From Kocuria salsicia (GTDB lineage Bacteria; Actinomycetota; Actinomycetes; Actinomycetales; Micrococcaceae), in the NCBI RefSeq assembly GCF_007681555.1, contig NZ_VELE01000001.1:62001-126000 (forward strand): a stretch of DNA of 64,000 nt, written 5' to 3'. The position numbers and the translations under genes were made by a program. Below are positions 32,626 through 41,824 of this stretch, piece after piece. Each line of letters starts with the position of its first letter. Position 1 is the first letter of the stretch. The notes under the pieces were generated by a model. The model did no database searches. It was not told where the DNA came from and saw only the letters and a list, made by a program, of their open reading frames with translations.

Positions 32626-33471
32626 TCAGATCCGCGCGGCCTGGATGGGTGAGACAAGGATCGCCCGCGCACCCACCTCGTAGAGGGCGTCCATGACGTT
32701 GTTCGTGTCGCTCTTGCGGACCATGGCGCGCACGGCCACAGCGCCGTCGCGGCCCAGCGGGGAGATAGTGGGCCCCTCCATGCCGGGGGTGATCTCGGTG
32801 GCCGCGGGCAGCAGGTCCTCGCTGATGTCGTAGTCCATCATCACGTACTGGCGCGCCACGAGGACGCCCTTCAGACGGCGTCGCAGCACCTGCAGCCCCT
32901 CGGGCTCCGGCTCGTCCCCGCGGCGGATGAGCAGGGCCTCCGAGTGCATGACGGGCTCGTCGAAGATCTCGAGGCCTGCGGCGCGCAGCGTGTTGCCGGT
33001 CTCCACGACGTCCGCGATGGCGTCCGCGACCCCCAGGCGGATGGAGGACTCCACGGCACCGTCCAGGCGGACCACCTCGGCGTCCACGCCCTTCTCTGCA
33101 AGGTAGCGTCCGAGCAGCAGCTGGTAGCTCGTGGCGATCCGCTTGCCCTCCAGCTCTCGCAGGTCCTGGAACTGGCCGCGGGGACCGGCCAAACGGAACG
33201 TGGAGCGGGCGAAGTCGAGACCGAGCTCCTCGTGGGCCTCGGCTCCGGAGTCCAGGAGCAGGTCCCGCCCGGTGATACCGAGGTCCAGGGTGCCGCTGCC
33301 CACGTAGATCGCGATGTCACGGGGGCGCAGGTAGAAGAACTCCACGTGGTTCTCGTTGTCCACGAGCACGAGTTCACGGCTGCTGCGCCGCTGCCGGTAC
33401 CCGGCCTCGGTGAGCATGGTGATGGCGGCTTCCGACAGCGCACCCTTGTTGGGCACGGCTACTCGCAGCAT
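32626..33471 (-). CDS. hisG: ATP phosphoribosyltransferase (long form)
   Basis: HisG (281 residues) catalyses the first, feedback-controlled step of histidine synthesis. It is the long, HisZ-independent form with a C-terminal ACT-like regulatory domain (about 205-281), which binds histidine in the family. Visible are the N-terminal RVAVPNKGALSEAA, GITGRDLLLDSG, and the PRPP loop VETGNTLRAAGLEI. The ATG has AAAGGA upstream. hisE lies 106 bases before it and hisF 48 bases after. Confidence 0.97.
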   Translation of the reverse strand: MLRVAVPNKGALSEAAITMLTEAGYRQRRSSRELVLVDNENHVEFFYLRPRDIAIYVGSGTLDLGITGRDLLLDSGAEAHEELGLDFARSTFRLAGPRGQFQDLRELEGKRIATSYQLLLGRYLAEKGVDAEVVRLDGAVESSIRLGVADAIADVVETGNTLRAAGLEIFDEPVMHSEALLIRRGDEPEPEGLQVLRRRLKGVLVARQYVMMDYDISEDLLPAATEITPGMEGPTISPLGRDGAVAVRAMVRKSDTNNVMDALYEVGARAILVSPIQAARI

Positions 33472-33577
33472 GGTGTTCCTTTCCGCGACGCGGACTCTGT
33501 GATGAGAACTCGGTGACGTGGTCTCCGTGGGGAGGCCTTGGTGACGTGGTGGGGGCTTCGCGCGGGCGGCGCGCGGC

Positions 33578-33841
33578 TCACAGGTGCTTGTAGACGTCCT
33601 CGAGGCTCATGCCCTTGGCGATCATCATGACCTGCAGGTGGTAGAGCAGCTGGGAGATCTCCTCCGCGGCCTCGGCCTCGGTCTCGTACTCGCACGCCAT
33701 CCAGACCTCGGCAGCCTCCTCGACGACCTTCTTGCCGATGCCGTGGATTCCCGAGTCCAGCTCCGTGACGGTCTTGGAGCCCTCCGGGCGCCGCGCGGCC
33801 TTGTCGCTGAGTTCGGTGAAGAGGTCTTCGAAGGTTTTCAC
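33578..33841 (-). CDS. hisE: Phosphoribosyl-ATP pyrophosphohydrolase
   Basis: HisE (87 residues) hydrolyses phosphoribosyl-ATP, the second step of histidine synthesis. The all-alpha MazG-like fold shows [10 protein letters not shown] at the start and the metal-binding [13 protein letters not shown]...[14 protein letters not shown] prefer the GTG start because it gives the standard length and lies exactly 6 bases after a TACCCT hexamer; an ATG 24 bases upstream would overlap that hexamer. It is the first gene of the his-trp-lgt block. Confidence 0.94.
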   Translation of the reverse strand: MKTFEDLFTELSDKAARRPEGSKTVTELDSGIHGIGKKVVEEAAEVWMACEYETEAEAAEEISQLLYHLQVMMIAKGMSLEDVYKHL

Positions 33842-33847
33842 CGTTCC

Positions 33848-33853
33848 AGGGTA
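33848..33853 (-). promoter_or_regulatory. -10 element, leaderless start of hisE
   Basis: TACCCT on the minus strand, 6 bases before the GTG of hisE. It is probably the promoter of the his-trp-lgt operon and lies in the short gap after ribH. Confidence 0.5.
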
Positions 33854-33890
33854 ATGGGTGCGCATGCCTCCCCCGAACCGCCGGCCGCGC

Positions 33891-34370
33891 TCACACGCCC
33901 AGTCCCTGCAGGGTCAGGGCGGTGCTCACGGCGGCGTGGGCGGCCTCGTAGCCCTTGTCCTCGGTGGAGCCCTCCAGCCCGGCGCGGTCCAGGCCCTGCT
34001 GCTCGGTGTCGCACGTGAGCACGCCGAAACCCACCGGTGTGCCCGTGGCCACGCTGACGTCCGTCAGCCCCGTGGTCGCCGCGCTGCACACGTAGTCGAA
34101 GTGCGGTGTGCCGCCGCGCACGACGACGCCCAGGGCCACGACGGCGTCCGCGGACTCCGCGAGCCGGCGCGCCGCCACGGGCAGCTCGAAGCTTCCGGGG
34201 ACGCGCACCTCGAGGACCTTCCCCGTGTGCGCCTCCTCCAGGGCACGGCGGGCCCCGGCCACCAGCCCGTCCATGATGGTGGTGTGCCAGCTCGCCGCCA
34301 CGACGGCAATCGTCAGCTGCGAGGCGTCGAGGTCCGAGACCTGGATGGTGGGGGCGCCGTGTCCGCTCAT
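33891..34370 (-). CDS. ribH: 6,7-dimethyl-8-ribityllumazine synthase
   Basis: Lumazine synthase (159 residues) condenses the RibA/RibD-derived pyrimidine with dihydroxybutanone phosphate from the RibB domain; it forms icosahedral or pentameric shells. Typical segments: [52 protein letters not shown] and [17 protein letters not shown]. The ATG overlaps the ribA stop (ATGA) with AGGAGAG before it. It is the last gene of the riboflavin operon. Confidence 0.97.
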   Translation of the reverse strand: MSGHGAPTIQVSDLDASQLTIAVVAASWHTTIMDGLVAGARRALEEAHTGKVLEVRVPGSFELPVAARRLAESADAVVALGVVVRGGTPHFDYVCSAATTGLTDVSVATGTPVGFGVLTCDTEQQGLDRAGLEGSTEDKGYEAAHAAVSTALTLQGLGV

Positions 34371-35175
34371 GAGTTCTCTCCTGGGATGAGGTGGGTCAGG
34401 TGGTGGTGCATGCGATCGCGCTTGGTGCGCAGGTAGTCGATGTTCTCGTGCCGGGCGTGGACCTCGTGGGGCACCATCTGCGTGACCGTGATCCCCAGGG
34501 CCTCCAGCTTGGCGACCTTGTCCGGGTTGTTGGACAGAAGCCGGATCTCGGTGAGTCCCATGGCCGTGAGGATCCGCCCGGCAGCGGTGTAGTCGCGGGC
34601 CTCCGCTGGCAGCCCCAGCAGGGTGTTGGCGTCCACGGTGTCCGCGCCGCCGTCCTGGAGCTTGTAGGCCCGCAGCTTGTTGATCAGCCCGATGCCCCGG
34701 CCCTCGTGGTTGCGCAGGTAGAGGACCGCCCCGCCGTGACGGGCCACCCGCTCCATGGCCAGGTGCAGCTGGGGACCGCAGTCGCAGCGCCACGAGCCGA
34801 GGACGTCCCCGGTGAGGCACTCCGAGTGCAGCCGCACGAGGGGTGGCAGGTGCGCCTCCTCCGGGGGCGGCGGTGCCGTGAGCGAGAGGTGCTCGGCCGC
34901 GGGAACGCCGGAGGGCACGGGCACGCGCCACCCGATGGTCGAGAACGTGCCGTGCTCGGTGGGCACGACCACGGGCTCGCTGTGCTCGAGCTCCCCCACG
35001 GAGGACGCCGCCGCGGTGTCCGTCCCGGGGCCCGCCCGGTCCTCCGGGGCCGCGGTGCTCGCCGCTGGACCTGTGCCGTACCCGGGCACCGGTACGGCGT
35101 CGACGGCGTTCGTGCCGCGCTCGGGGCCGACGTCGTCGGCCCCGGTTGACGTGCCGTCGCCTCGTTCGCGTGCGC

Positions 35176-35179
<4 letters not shown>
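34367..35179 (-). CDS. ribA: GTP cyclohydrolase II
   Basis: RibA (270 residues) opens GTP to start riboflavin synthesis. The zinc site [19 protein letters not shown] is near residue 115, and [11 protein letters not shown] and [16 protein letters not shown] follow. In most actinobacteria this domain is the C-terminal half of a RibBA protein; here it is a separate gene and the RibB half is fused to RibE upstream. The first 65 residues are a Gly/Ala/Pro/Thr-rich extension that may be what is left of the junction. The ATG overlaps the stop of ribEB (ATGA). Confidence 0.95.
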
Positions 35180-36483
<1,304 letters not shown>

Positions 36484-36511
36484 CGGGTCTCCTCAGTGAC
36501 GGGGGTGCAGG

Positions 36512-37894
36512 TCAGGCGCCGCGCGGCGCGCACGGGTGGGCGTACGGTTGCTGAGCAACGGCGGATGCTGGGCGGGGCGGGGCGGCACAGTGCTGTGCCG
36601 CACCGGGCAAGTCCGCGTGGGATGGGCCAGGGTCGTGAGGCGCCGGATCAGGCGTGGTCAAATCCTGCGGCGCCGGGGTGCCGGTCACCGTCCTGTCGAA
36701 CGTCGCTGCGTGCAGGCCTCGGTACGGGGACACCGTCTCCCGGGGTGCGGGCCGCAGGTGCCAGCGGACATCCTCGCCGAGCCCCGCCACGGGGCGCTCC
36801 CCCTCTGGAAGCCCCACCGGGTCGCTCCGCCAGCGCGAGGCGTCCGTGAGCGTGCCGATCCCGAGCGGGGCCACGGATGCGGAGCCCTCCCCCAGCAGCA
36901 GGGGCGCCTGGTAGAGCCACAGCTCGTCCACGAGGTCCGCGGCGAGGAACGCTGCGCTCACGGTGGGCCCGCCCTCCACGAGCACGTGGGCGGCGCCGAG
37001 CTCGCGAAGAGTCTGCAGCGCCTCGGCGGGGTCGTGGGTCGGCAGGTGGGCGAACCTCCCGTCGTCACCGGAGGCCCCGGGCCGGGCTGCGCTCTGCCCC
37101 GCCGCGACGCCGCGACGTACGCGCGCCTGCTCCGGTACCGGCCCCGTGGACATCACTGCGCGCAACGGCTGACTCTCGACCGGAGTCCCGTGGGCGTCCC
37201 GGGCCGTGAGGGACGGGTCGTCCGCACGCAGCGTGCCACCGCCCACCAGGATCGCGTCCGCCCGCGCGCGCAGGGCGTGGCCCTCGGCGCGGGCGGGGGC
37301 GCCGGTGATCCACTGGCTCGTGCCGTCCGCGGCAGCCGCCCTGCCGTCGAGGCTCTGGGCGAGCTTGAGGGTCACGAACGGCCGACGACGCCGCTGCGCC
37401 AGGAACCAGCGGTCGTTGAGGTCACGCGCCGGGTCCGCGAGCAGCCCGTGGCGCACGTCCACCCCGTGCGCCGCGAGGTGGGCCCCGCCGCCGCGTGCGG
37501 TGTCCGTGGCGTCCGGCACCGCGAAGACCACCCGGGGAATCCCGGCCGCAAGGATCGCGGCGGAGCACGGGCCCGTGCGCCCGGTGTGGTGGCACGGTTC
37601 CAGGGTGACCAGCAGAATGGTGTCGCCCAGCGGCGTCCCCGCTGCGCGGGCCTGCCGCAGCACGTCCACCTCGGCGTGGTCCGTGCCTGCGCCGCGGTGG
37701 TGGCCCACGTGCAGCGGGGTTCCGGCGGCGTCGATGAGGGCCGCACCAACCACGGGGTTCGCGCCGCGCACGCCCCGCTGCGCCGCGGCGAGGGCCGCCC
37801 GCATGGCAGCTTCCTCCGCGGGGGTGAAGGCCTCGCCGACCACCGCTCGGTGACCGTCGTGGGGACGCGGCCGCGCGGCGTCGTCGGGCGTCAC
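36512..37894 (-). CDS. ribD: Riboflavin biosynthesis deaminase/reductase
   Basis: RibD (460 residues) deaminates and then reduces the pyrimidine intermediate of riboflavin synthesis. The N-terminal deaminase has the zinc ligands in DHAEVDVL and EPCHHTGRTGPCSAAI. The reductase begins near residue 155 with FVTLKLAQSLDGRAAAADGTSQWI and contains ILVGGGTLRADDPSLT and VLVEGGPTVSAAFL. The last 60 or so residues are a Pro/Ala-rich tail not expected in the family. The GTG start overlaps the ribM stop (GTGA) and has GGAGGAGCG upstream. Confidence 0.95.
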   Translation of the reverse strand: MTPDDAARPRPHDGHRAVVGEAFTPAEEAAMRAALAAAQRGVRGANPVVGAALIDAAGTPLHVGHHRGAGTDHAEVDVLRQARAAGTPLGDTILLVTLEPCHHTGRTGPCSAAILAAGIPRVVFAVPDATDTARGGGAHLAAHGVDVRHGLLADPARDLNDRWFLAQRRRRPFVTLKLAQSLDGRAAAADGTSQWITGAPARAEGHALRARADAILVGGGTLRADDPSLTARDAHGTPVESQPLRAVMSTGPVPEQARVRRGVAAGQSAARPGASGDDGRFAHLPTHDPAEALQTLRELGAAHVLVEGGPTVSAAFLAADLVDELWLYQAPLLLGEGSASVAPLGIGTLTDASRWRSDPVGLPEGERPVAGLGEDVRWHLRPAPRETVSPYRGLHAATFDRTVTGTPAPQDLTTPDPAPHDPGPSHADLPGAAQHCAAPPRPASAVAQQPYAHPCAPRGA

Positions 37895-38598
37895 CGCTCC
37901 TCCTCGCCCACGGAGAGGTGGAGGTCCGGGAAGCCCGTCCCGATAGTGGCGCTCCTGCGCTGCTTCGTGTTCACCCGCCACCACACGAAGAATCCCGCAA
38001 GGGTGAATGCGCCGTAGAAGATGTACATGAGCCCGGAGGCGTAGTAGCCCGCGGAGAAGAGCAGCGGGACGCCCACGAGGTCCACCGCGACCCAGAACAG
38101 CCAGAACTCAACCCACCCCTTGGCCATGCCGAGGGTGGCCAGCAGGGAGCCCATGAAGATCCACGCGTCCGCCCACACCGGCTCGTAGGAGCCCAGCATG
38201 CGGAACACGGGCGTCAGCACCGCTGTGCCTGCCACCAGCGCGACGACCAGGAGGACGCGCTGCCGCAGACCCGCCCACTGCGGCGAGACGGCCTCCTGCT
38301 CCGCGCCCCGCGACCGGCGCCACTGCACCCAGCCGTAGACCGAGACGGCGATGAACATGACCTGGCGCCCCGCCTGGCCCAGCAGGTTTACGGGATTGGG
38401 GGTGTCGAACACGGCGCCCAGGAAGACGGTCAGGAGGATCGCGTTGCCCACGATGCCCACGGGCCACGCCCAGACCTTCCGGCGCATCCCGCCCAGGGCG
38501 GAGAGCAGGCCGAACACGTTGCCGAGCACCTCGCGCCACAGGATGAACCCGTCACCCACGCGGATCTGTGCATCGAACAACCACCGCAGGACATCCAT
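37891..38598 (-). CDS. ribM: PnuC-family riboflavin transporter (RibM type)
   Basis: A 235-residue PnuC-type membrane protein with about seven hydrophobic segments; WPVGIVGNAILLTVF and the Trp-rich WVEFWLFWVAVDLVGVPLLF are family features. PnuC proteins move nicotinamide riboside, but those encoded directly behind an FMN riboswitch with rib genes are riboflavin uptake facilitators (RibM in Corynebacterium and Streptomyces). The riboswitch and the 4-base overlap with ribD make riboflavin the likely substrate. The ATG has GAGGAG 5 bases before it; the open frame upstream is leader RNA. The long hydrophilic loop in the middle (RRSRGAEQEAVSPQW) is probably cytosolic. Confidence 0.9.
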   Translation of the reverse strand: MDVLRWLFDAQIRVGDGFILWREVLGNVFGLLSALGGMRRKVWAWPVGIVGNAILLTVFLGAVFDTPNPVNLLGQAGRQVMFIAVSVYGWVQWRRSRGAEQEAVSPQWAGLRQRVLLVVALVAGTAVLTPVFRMLGSYEPVWADAWIFMGSLLATLGMAKGWVEFWLFWVAVDLVGVPLLFSAGYYASGLMYIFYGAFTLAGFFVWWRVNTKQRRSATIGTGFPDLHLSVGEEER

Positions 38599-38742
38599 GG
38601 AGTCTCCTCTCACCCGCCACGACCAGTGGTTCCGGGGAGAAGGACGCACGCCGACCGGTCAGGGTCGTGCGGCGGAAGGCGTCACGACGGGACCGGGTGC
38701 TCCCCCGTCAGCGGATGAGCACGGCGGAACGCCGGAACGCGC

Positions 38743-38912
38743 ACGTGTGCCTACCATCCAGACTGTACTGTCGGCACCGGAATTCCACCGGTTCGGCCGT
38801 GGTTCCGTGCACTGCCCGGCCGGCCACAGGGGCCGGGGCGAGGTGGCGCACGGTGTTCACGGTTCGCGGACTGTCACCGCCGGTTCGGAATTGCACCGAC
38901 CCCGGAACACGT
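38743..38912 (-). ncRNA. FMN riboswitch (RFN element)
   Basis: On the minus strand the conserved RFN blocks are readable in order: GGTCGGTGCAATTCC, AACCGGCGGTGACAGTCCGC, then GGTGGAATTCCGGTGCCGA and CAGTCTGGATGG. The closing helix P1 pairs ACGTGT (38907-38912) with ACACGT (38743-38748). It lies 145 bases before ribM and should repress the ribM-ribD-ribEB-ribA-ribH operon when FMN is abundant. No clear intrinsic terminator is seen between it and ribM, so it may act by hiding the ribosome binding site. Confidence 0.95.
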
Positions 38913-38922
38913 TGCTGCGCTC

Positions 38923-38928
38923 ATTATG
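38923..38928 (-). promoter_or_regulatory. -10 element of the riboflavin operon
   Basis: CATAAT on the minus strand, 10 bases before the first paired base of the riboswitch. The -35 region is not recognisable. Confidence 0.55.
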
Positions 38929-38970
38929 CCACGCGGCCGCACCATGCCCGTGATCGGGGGCACCGGGCGG

Positions 38971-39411
38971 TTACGTCCTGGTTTTCCGGCCGTTCTCACG
39001 GCCCTGCAGATCCGAGAGCAGTCCGGTGACGCGGGCCTTGATGTCGTCGCGGATCCTGCGCACGTCCGCGAGGGGCTGACCGGCCGGGTCGTCGAGGTCC
39101 CAGGCCTCGTAGCGCTTGCCCGGAAACACGGGGCAGGTGTCCCCACAGCCCATGGTGATGACGACGTCGGAGGCCCTGACCTGCTCCGTCCGCAGGATCG
39201 TGGGCACGGCTGCGGTGATATCGATGCCCTCCTCAGCCATTGCCTCCACGGCCACCGGGTTCAGGCTCTCTGCCGGTTCGGACCCGGCCGAGCGGACATC
39301 GATGCTCCCGCCTGACATCGAGGCCAGGTAGCCCGCCGCCATCTGGGAGCGGCCCGCGTTGTGGACGCAGACGAAGAGCACGGTCGGTTTCGTGGGTGAT
39401 GGTGCGCTCAT
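38971..39411 (-). CDS. arsC: Arsenate reductase, low-molecular-weight phosphatase type
   Basis: ArsC (146 residues) reduces arsenate to arsenite. The N-terminal phosphatase-like loop CVHNAGRSQMA (Cys15) and the downstream pair in MGCGDTCPVFPG are the redox cysteines of the thioredoxin-dependent class; a mycothiol-linked mechanism is also possible in actinobacteria. The ATG overlaps the acr3 stop (ATGA), so it is made with the efflux pump. Its end is 35 bases from the promoter of the riboflavin operon. Confidence 0.94.
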   Translation of the reverse strand: MSAPSPTKPTVLFVCVHNAGRSQMAAGYLASMSGGSIDVRSAGSEPAESLNPVAVEAMAEEGIDITAAVPTILRTEQVRASDVVITMGCGDTCPVFPGKRYEAWDLDDPAGQPLADVRRIRDDIKARVTGLLSDLQGRENGRKTRT

Positions 39412-40541
39412 GATGCGGTCTCCCGGGTTCGGTCGGTGGGGACAGAAGGATCGTTCGGGAACACGCGCTGGCCGGCCCACAGGGCCACGTAGACCAGGCC
39501 AATCAGGACGGGCACTTCGATCAACGGCCCCACGACGCCGGCCAGTGCCTGCCCGGAGGTGACGCCGAAGGTGCTGATGGCCACGGCGATCGCCAGTTCG
39601 AAGTTGTTGCCCGACGCGGTGAAAGCCACCGTGGCCGACTTGCCGTAGTCGAGCCCCACCGCTTTCGAGGCGAAGAGGCCGATGACGAACATCAGAGCGA
39701 AGTACACGAGCAACGGCAGCGCGATCCTGACCACGTCGAGGGGCTGTGAGGTGATGGCGTCCCCCTGGAGCGCGAAGAGCATCACGATGGTGAACAGGAG
39801 GCCGTACAGGGCCCACGGGCCGATCGCGGGGAGGAACTTCTCCTCGTACCAGTCCCGGCCCTTCGCCCGTTCACCCAGGACGCGAGTGAGGAAGCCTGCG
39901 AGCAGCGGGATGCCGAGGAACACCAGGACGGATCCTACGATCGCCCCCACGGAGAATTCGGCCGTGGTGGTGGGCAACCCCAGCCACGACGGCAGGACCT
40001 GGAGGTAGAACCACCCCAGAGCGCCGAAGGCTACGACCTGGAAGACGGAGTTGATGGCCACGAGCACGGCCGCACTCTCCCGGTCACCGCATGCGAGATC
40101 GTTCCAGATCAGGACCATGGCGATGCACCGGGCCAGGCCCACGATGATCAACCCGGTGCGGTACTCGGGCAGATCGGGCAGGAACACCCAGGCGAGCACG
40201 AACATCAACGCCGGTCCCACGACCCAGTTGAGCACGAGCGACAGGCCAAGCAATCGCTTGTCGCCGGTCACGCGGCGGGTCTCGTCGTAGCGCACCTTCG
40301 CCAGGACGGGATACATCATCACCAGCAGACCGACTGCGATCGGCAGCGACACCTGTCCGATCGTCATGGCTTCCAAGGCCGTGTTCAGCCCCGGCACCAG
40401 CCGGCCCAGCAGCAGGCCCACGCCCATGGCCAGCAGGATCCAGGCCGGCAGCCACCGGTCCAGGAACGACATGCTCTGCCTCACCGGTGCGGGGGCGATG
40501 GTGGTACTCACGGGCGGCGAGCTCCTCGTATCGACGGTCAT
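39408..40541 (-). CDS. acr3: Arsenite efflux permease, ACR3 type
   Basis: A 377-residue ACR3 permease of about ten membrane segments that exports arsenite. The family Cys is in GLARCIAMVLIWNDLACGD, and FTASGNNFELAIAVAI is the conserved motif of the ninth or tenth segment. The start is either the ATG given here, 11 bases after a TAGCGT hexamer, or a GTG 30 bases later that has GAGGAG ten bases before it. It is divergent from arsR. Confidence 0.95.
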   Translation of the reverse strand: MTVDTRSSPPVSTTIAPAPVRQSMSFLDRWLPAWILLAMGVGLLLGRLVPGLNTALEAMTIGQVSLPIAVGLLVMMYPVLAKVRYDETRRVTGDKRLLGLSLVLNWVVGPALMFVLAWVFLPDLPEYRTGLIIVGLARCIAMVLIWNDLACGDRESAAVLVAINSVFQVVAFGALGWFYLQVLPSWLGLPTTTAEFSVGAIVGSVLVFLGIPLLAGFLTRVLGERAKGRDWYEEKFLPAIGPWALYGLLFTIVMLFALQGDAITSQPLDVVRIALPLLVYFALMFVIGLFASKAVGLDYGKSATVAFTASGNNFELAIAVAISTFGVTSGQALAGVVGPLIEVPVLIGLVYVALWAGQRVFPNDPSVPTDRTRETAS

Positions 40542-40552
40542 CTATGGGACAT

Positions 40553-40590
40553 ACGCTACGAGGTCATATAGATTTCCGTCAATATAAAAT
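40553..40590. promoter_or_regulatory. Divergent ars promoters and probable ArsR operator
   Basis: The 55-base gap is AT-rich. For acr3 (minus): TTGACG (40577-40582), an 18-base spacer, TAGCGT (40553-40558). For arsR (plus): TAAAAT (40585-40590) lies 6 bases before the ATG, a leaderless arrangement. Two related blocks, TCATATAGA and TCAATATAAA, lie between and are likely ArsR contacts. Confidence 0.7.
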
Positions 40591-40596
40591 GTCGGT

Positions 40597-40953
40597 ATGA
40601 AAGCACCCGCGCAACGACCCGAGCTGATCGATGAGAAAGCAACCGAGTGCTGCTCGCTCGCCTCCTCGCCGCTCGGGGCCGGCGAGGCCGAGCGCATGAC
40701 CGCGAAGCTCAAGGCGCTCTCCGACCCGACGCGCCTGCGGTTGCTCTCCCACATCGCCGCGCAGGGCTGCGACGCAGTGTGCGCCTGCGACCTGCTGGAC
40801 GTCCTCGACATCAGCCAGCCCACCGTGAGTCATCACCTCAAGAAGCTGGTGGACGCCGGACTGCTCACACGCGAGCAGCGCGGCAAGTGGGCGCACTACA
40901 CCGTGGTGCGGGGCGCCTTCACGGAACTGCGTGAACTCCTGGACCTGCGCTGA
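40597..40953 (+). CDS. arsR: ArsR-family arsenite-responsive repressor
   Basis: A 118-residue winged-helix repressor of the ArsR/SmtB family that leaves its operator on binding arsenite. The helix-turn-helix is LDISQPTVSHHLKKLVDAGLL, preceded by a thiol-rich VCACDLLDVL, the position of the classical ELCVCDL metal site; a second Cys pair ECCS is near residue 18. The ATG follows TAAAAT by 6 bases without a ribosome binding site. It faces acr3-arsC, so it controls both promoters. Confidence 0.95.
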   Translation: MKAPAQRPELIDEKATECCSLASSPLGAGEAERMTAKLKALSDPTRLRLLSHIAAQGCDAVCACDLLDVLDISQPTVSHHLKKLVDAGLLTREQRGKWAHYTVVRGAFTELRELLDLR

Positions 40954-40999
40954 CAGGCAGGGCGTTCTCCGCTGACCCGTCATCGGGGCCCGCATAAAT

Positions 41000-41665
41000 T
41001 CAGGCCCGGTGCTCCCGCGCGGTCCTGCGGAGCGCCTCAATCGCGACGGCGGGGTCGTCCTGGCCGTAGACCGCGGAACCGGCGACGAACGTGTCCGCGC
41101 CGGCCTCCGCGGCACGGGCAATGGTCTCCTCCGTGATCCCGCCGTCCACCTGCAGGGCCACCGTTCCACCGTGGTCCTTCACGGCGGCGGCGGCCCGGCG
41201 CAACTTGGGCAGCGTCACGTCCAGGAACTTCTGACCACCAAAGCCGGGCTCCACGGTCATGATCAGGAGCATGTCCAGCTCGGCCAGCAGGTCCAGGTAG
41301 GGCTCGACCGGGGTGGCGGGCCGCACTGCGAGACCCGCCTTGGCCCCGGCGGCCCGCAGCTCCCGGGCCAGCTTGACGGGCGCTGCGGCGGCCTCGGCGT
41401 GGAACGTAACGGACGCGCAGCCGGCCTCCGCGTACGCGGGAGCCCACCGGTCCGGGTCATCGATCATCAGGTGCAGGTCCAGGGGAATGGGCGAGACCGC
41501 CTGGAGTCTCTCCACCGCCGGCAGACCCAGGGTCAGGTTGGGGACGAAGTGGTTGTCCATCACGTCCACGTGCGCGGCGTCCGCACCGGAGATGCGCTGG
41601 AGCTCCTCCGCCAGGTGCGAGAAGTCTGCGGAGAGGATGGACGGGTGGATGTCGCAGCGTGACAT
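41000..41665 (-). CDS. rpe: Ribulose-phosphate 3-epimerase
   Basis: Rpe (221 residues) interconverts ribulose 5-phosphate and xylulose 5-phosphate in the pentose phosphate pathway. It shows [13 protein letters not shown], the metal ligands in [14 protein letters not shown] and [22 protein letters not shown] and [12 protein letters not shown]. The ATG has AGGAGGAACCC upstream. rsmB lies 159 bases upstream on the same strand; that gap shows no recognisable feature. In relatives rpe tends to lie directly next to ribD; here the ars genes come between. Confidence 0.97.
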   Translation of the reverse strand: MSRCDIHPSILSADFSHLAEELQRISGADAAHVDVMDNHFVPNLTLGLPAVERLQAVSPIPLDLHLMIDDPDRWAPAYAEAGCASVTFHAEAAAAPVKLARELRAAGAKAGLAVRPATPVEPYLDLLAELDMLLIMTVEPGFGGQKFLDVTLPKLRRAAAAVKDHGGTVALQVDGGITEETIARAAEAGADTFVAGSAVYGQDDPAVAIEALRRTAREHRA

Positions 41666-41824
41666 GGGTTCCTCCTGGGAGCCGGTGGGCGGCCGGTGTG
41701 GCCGGGATGTACGTGCCGGGGGTCTGTCTGCACATTCCCGTACGTGAGGGGCGGGCGGCGGCGCCCGCCAGGGCGTCTGACTCGCGCACGGACGCCGGGT
41801 TTCCGCCCGACGTCGGCGCGAGTC

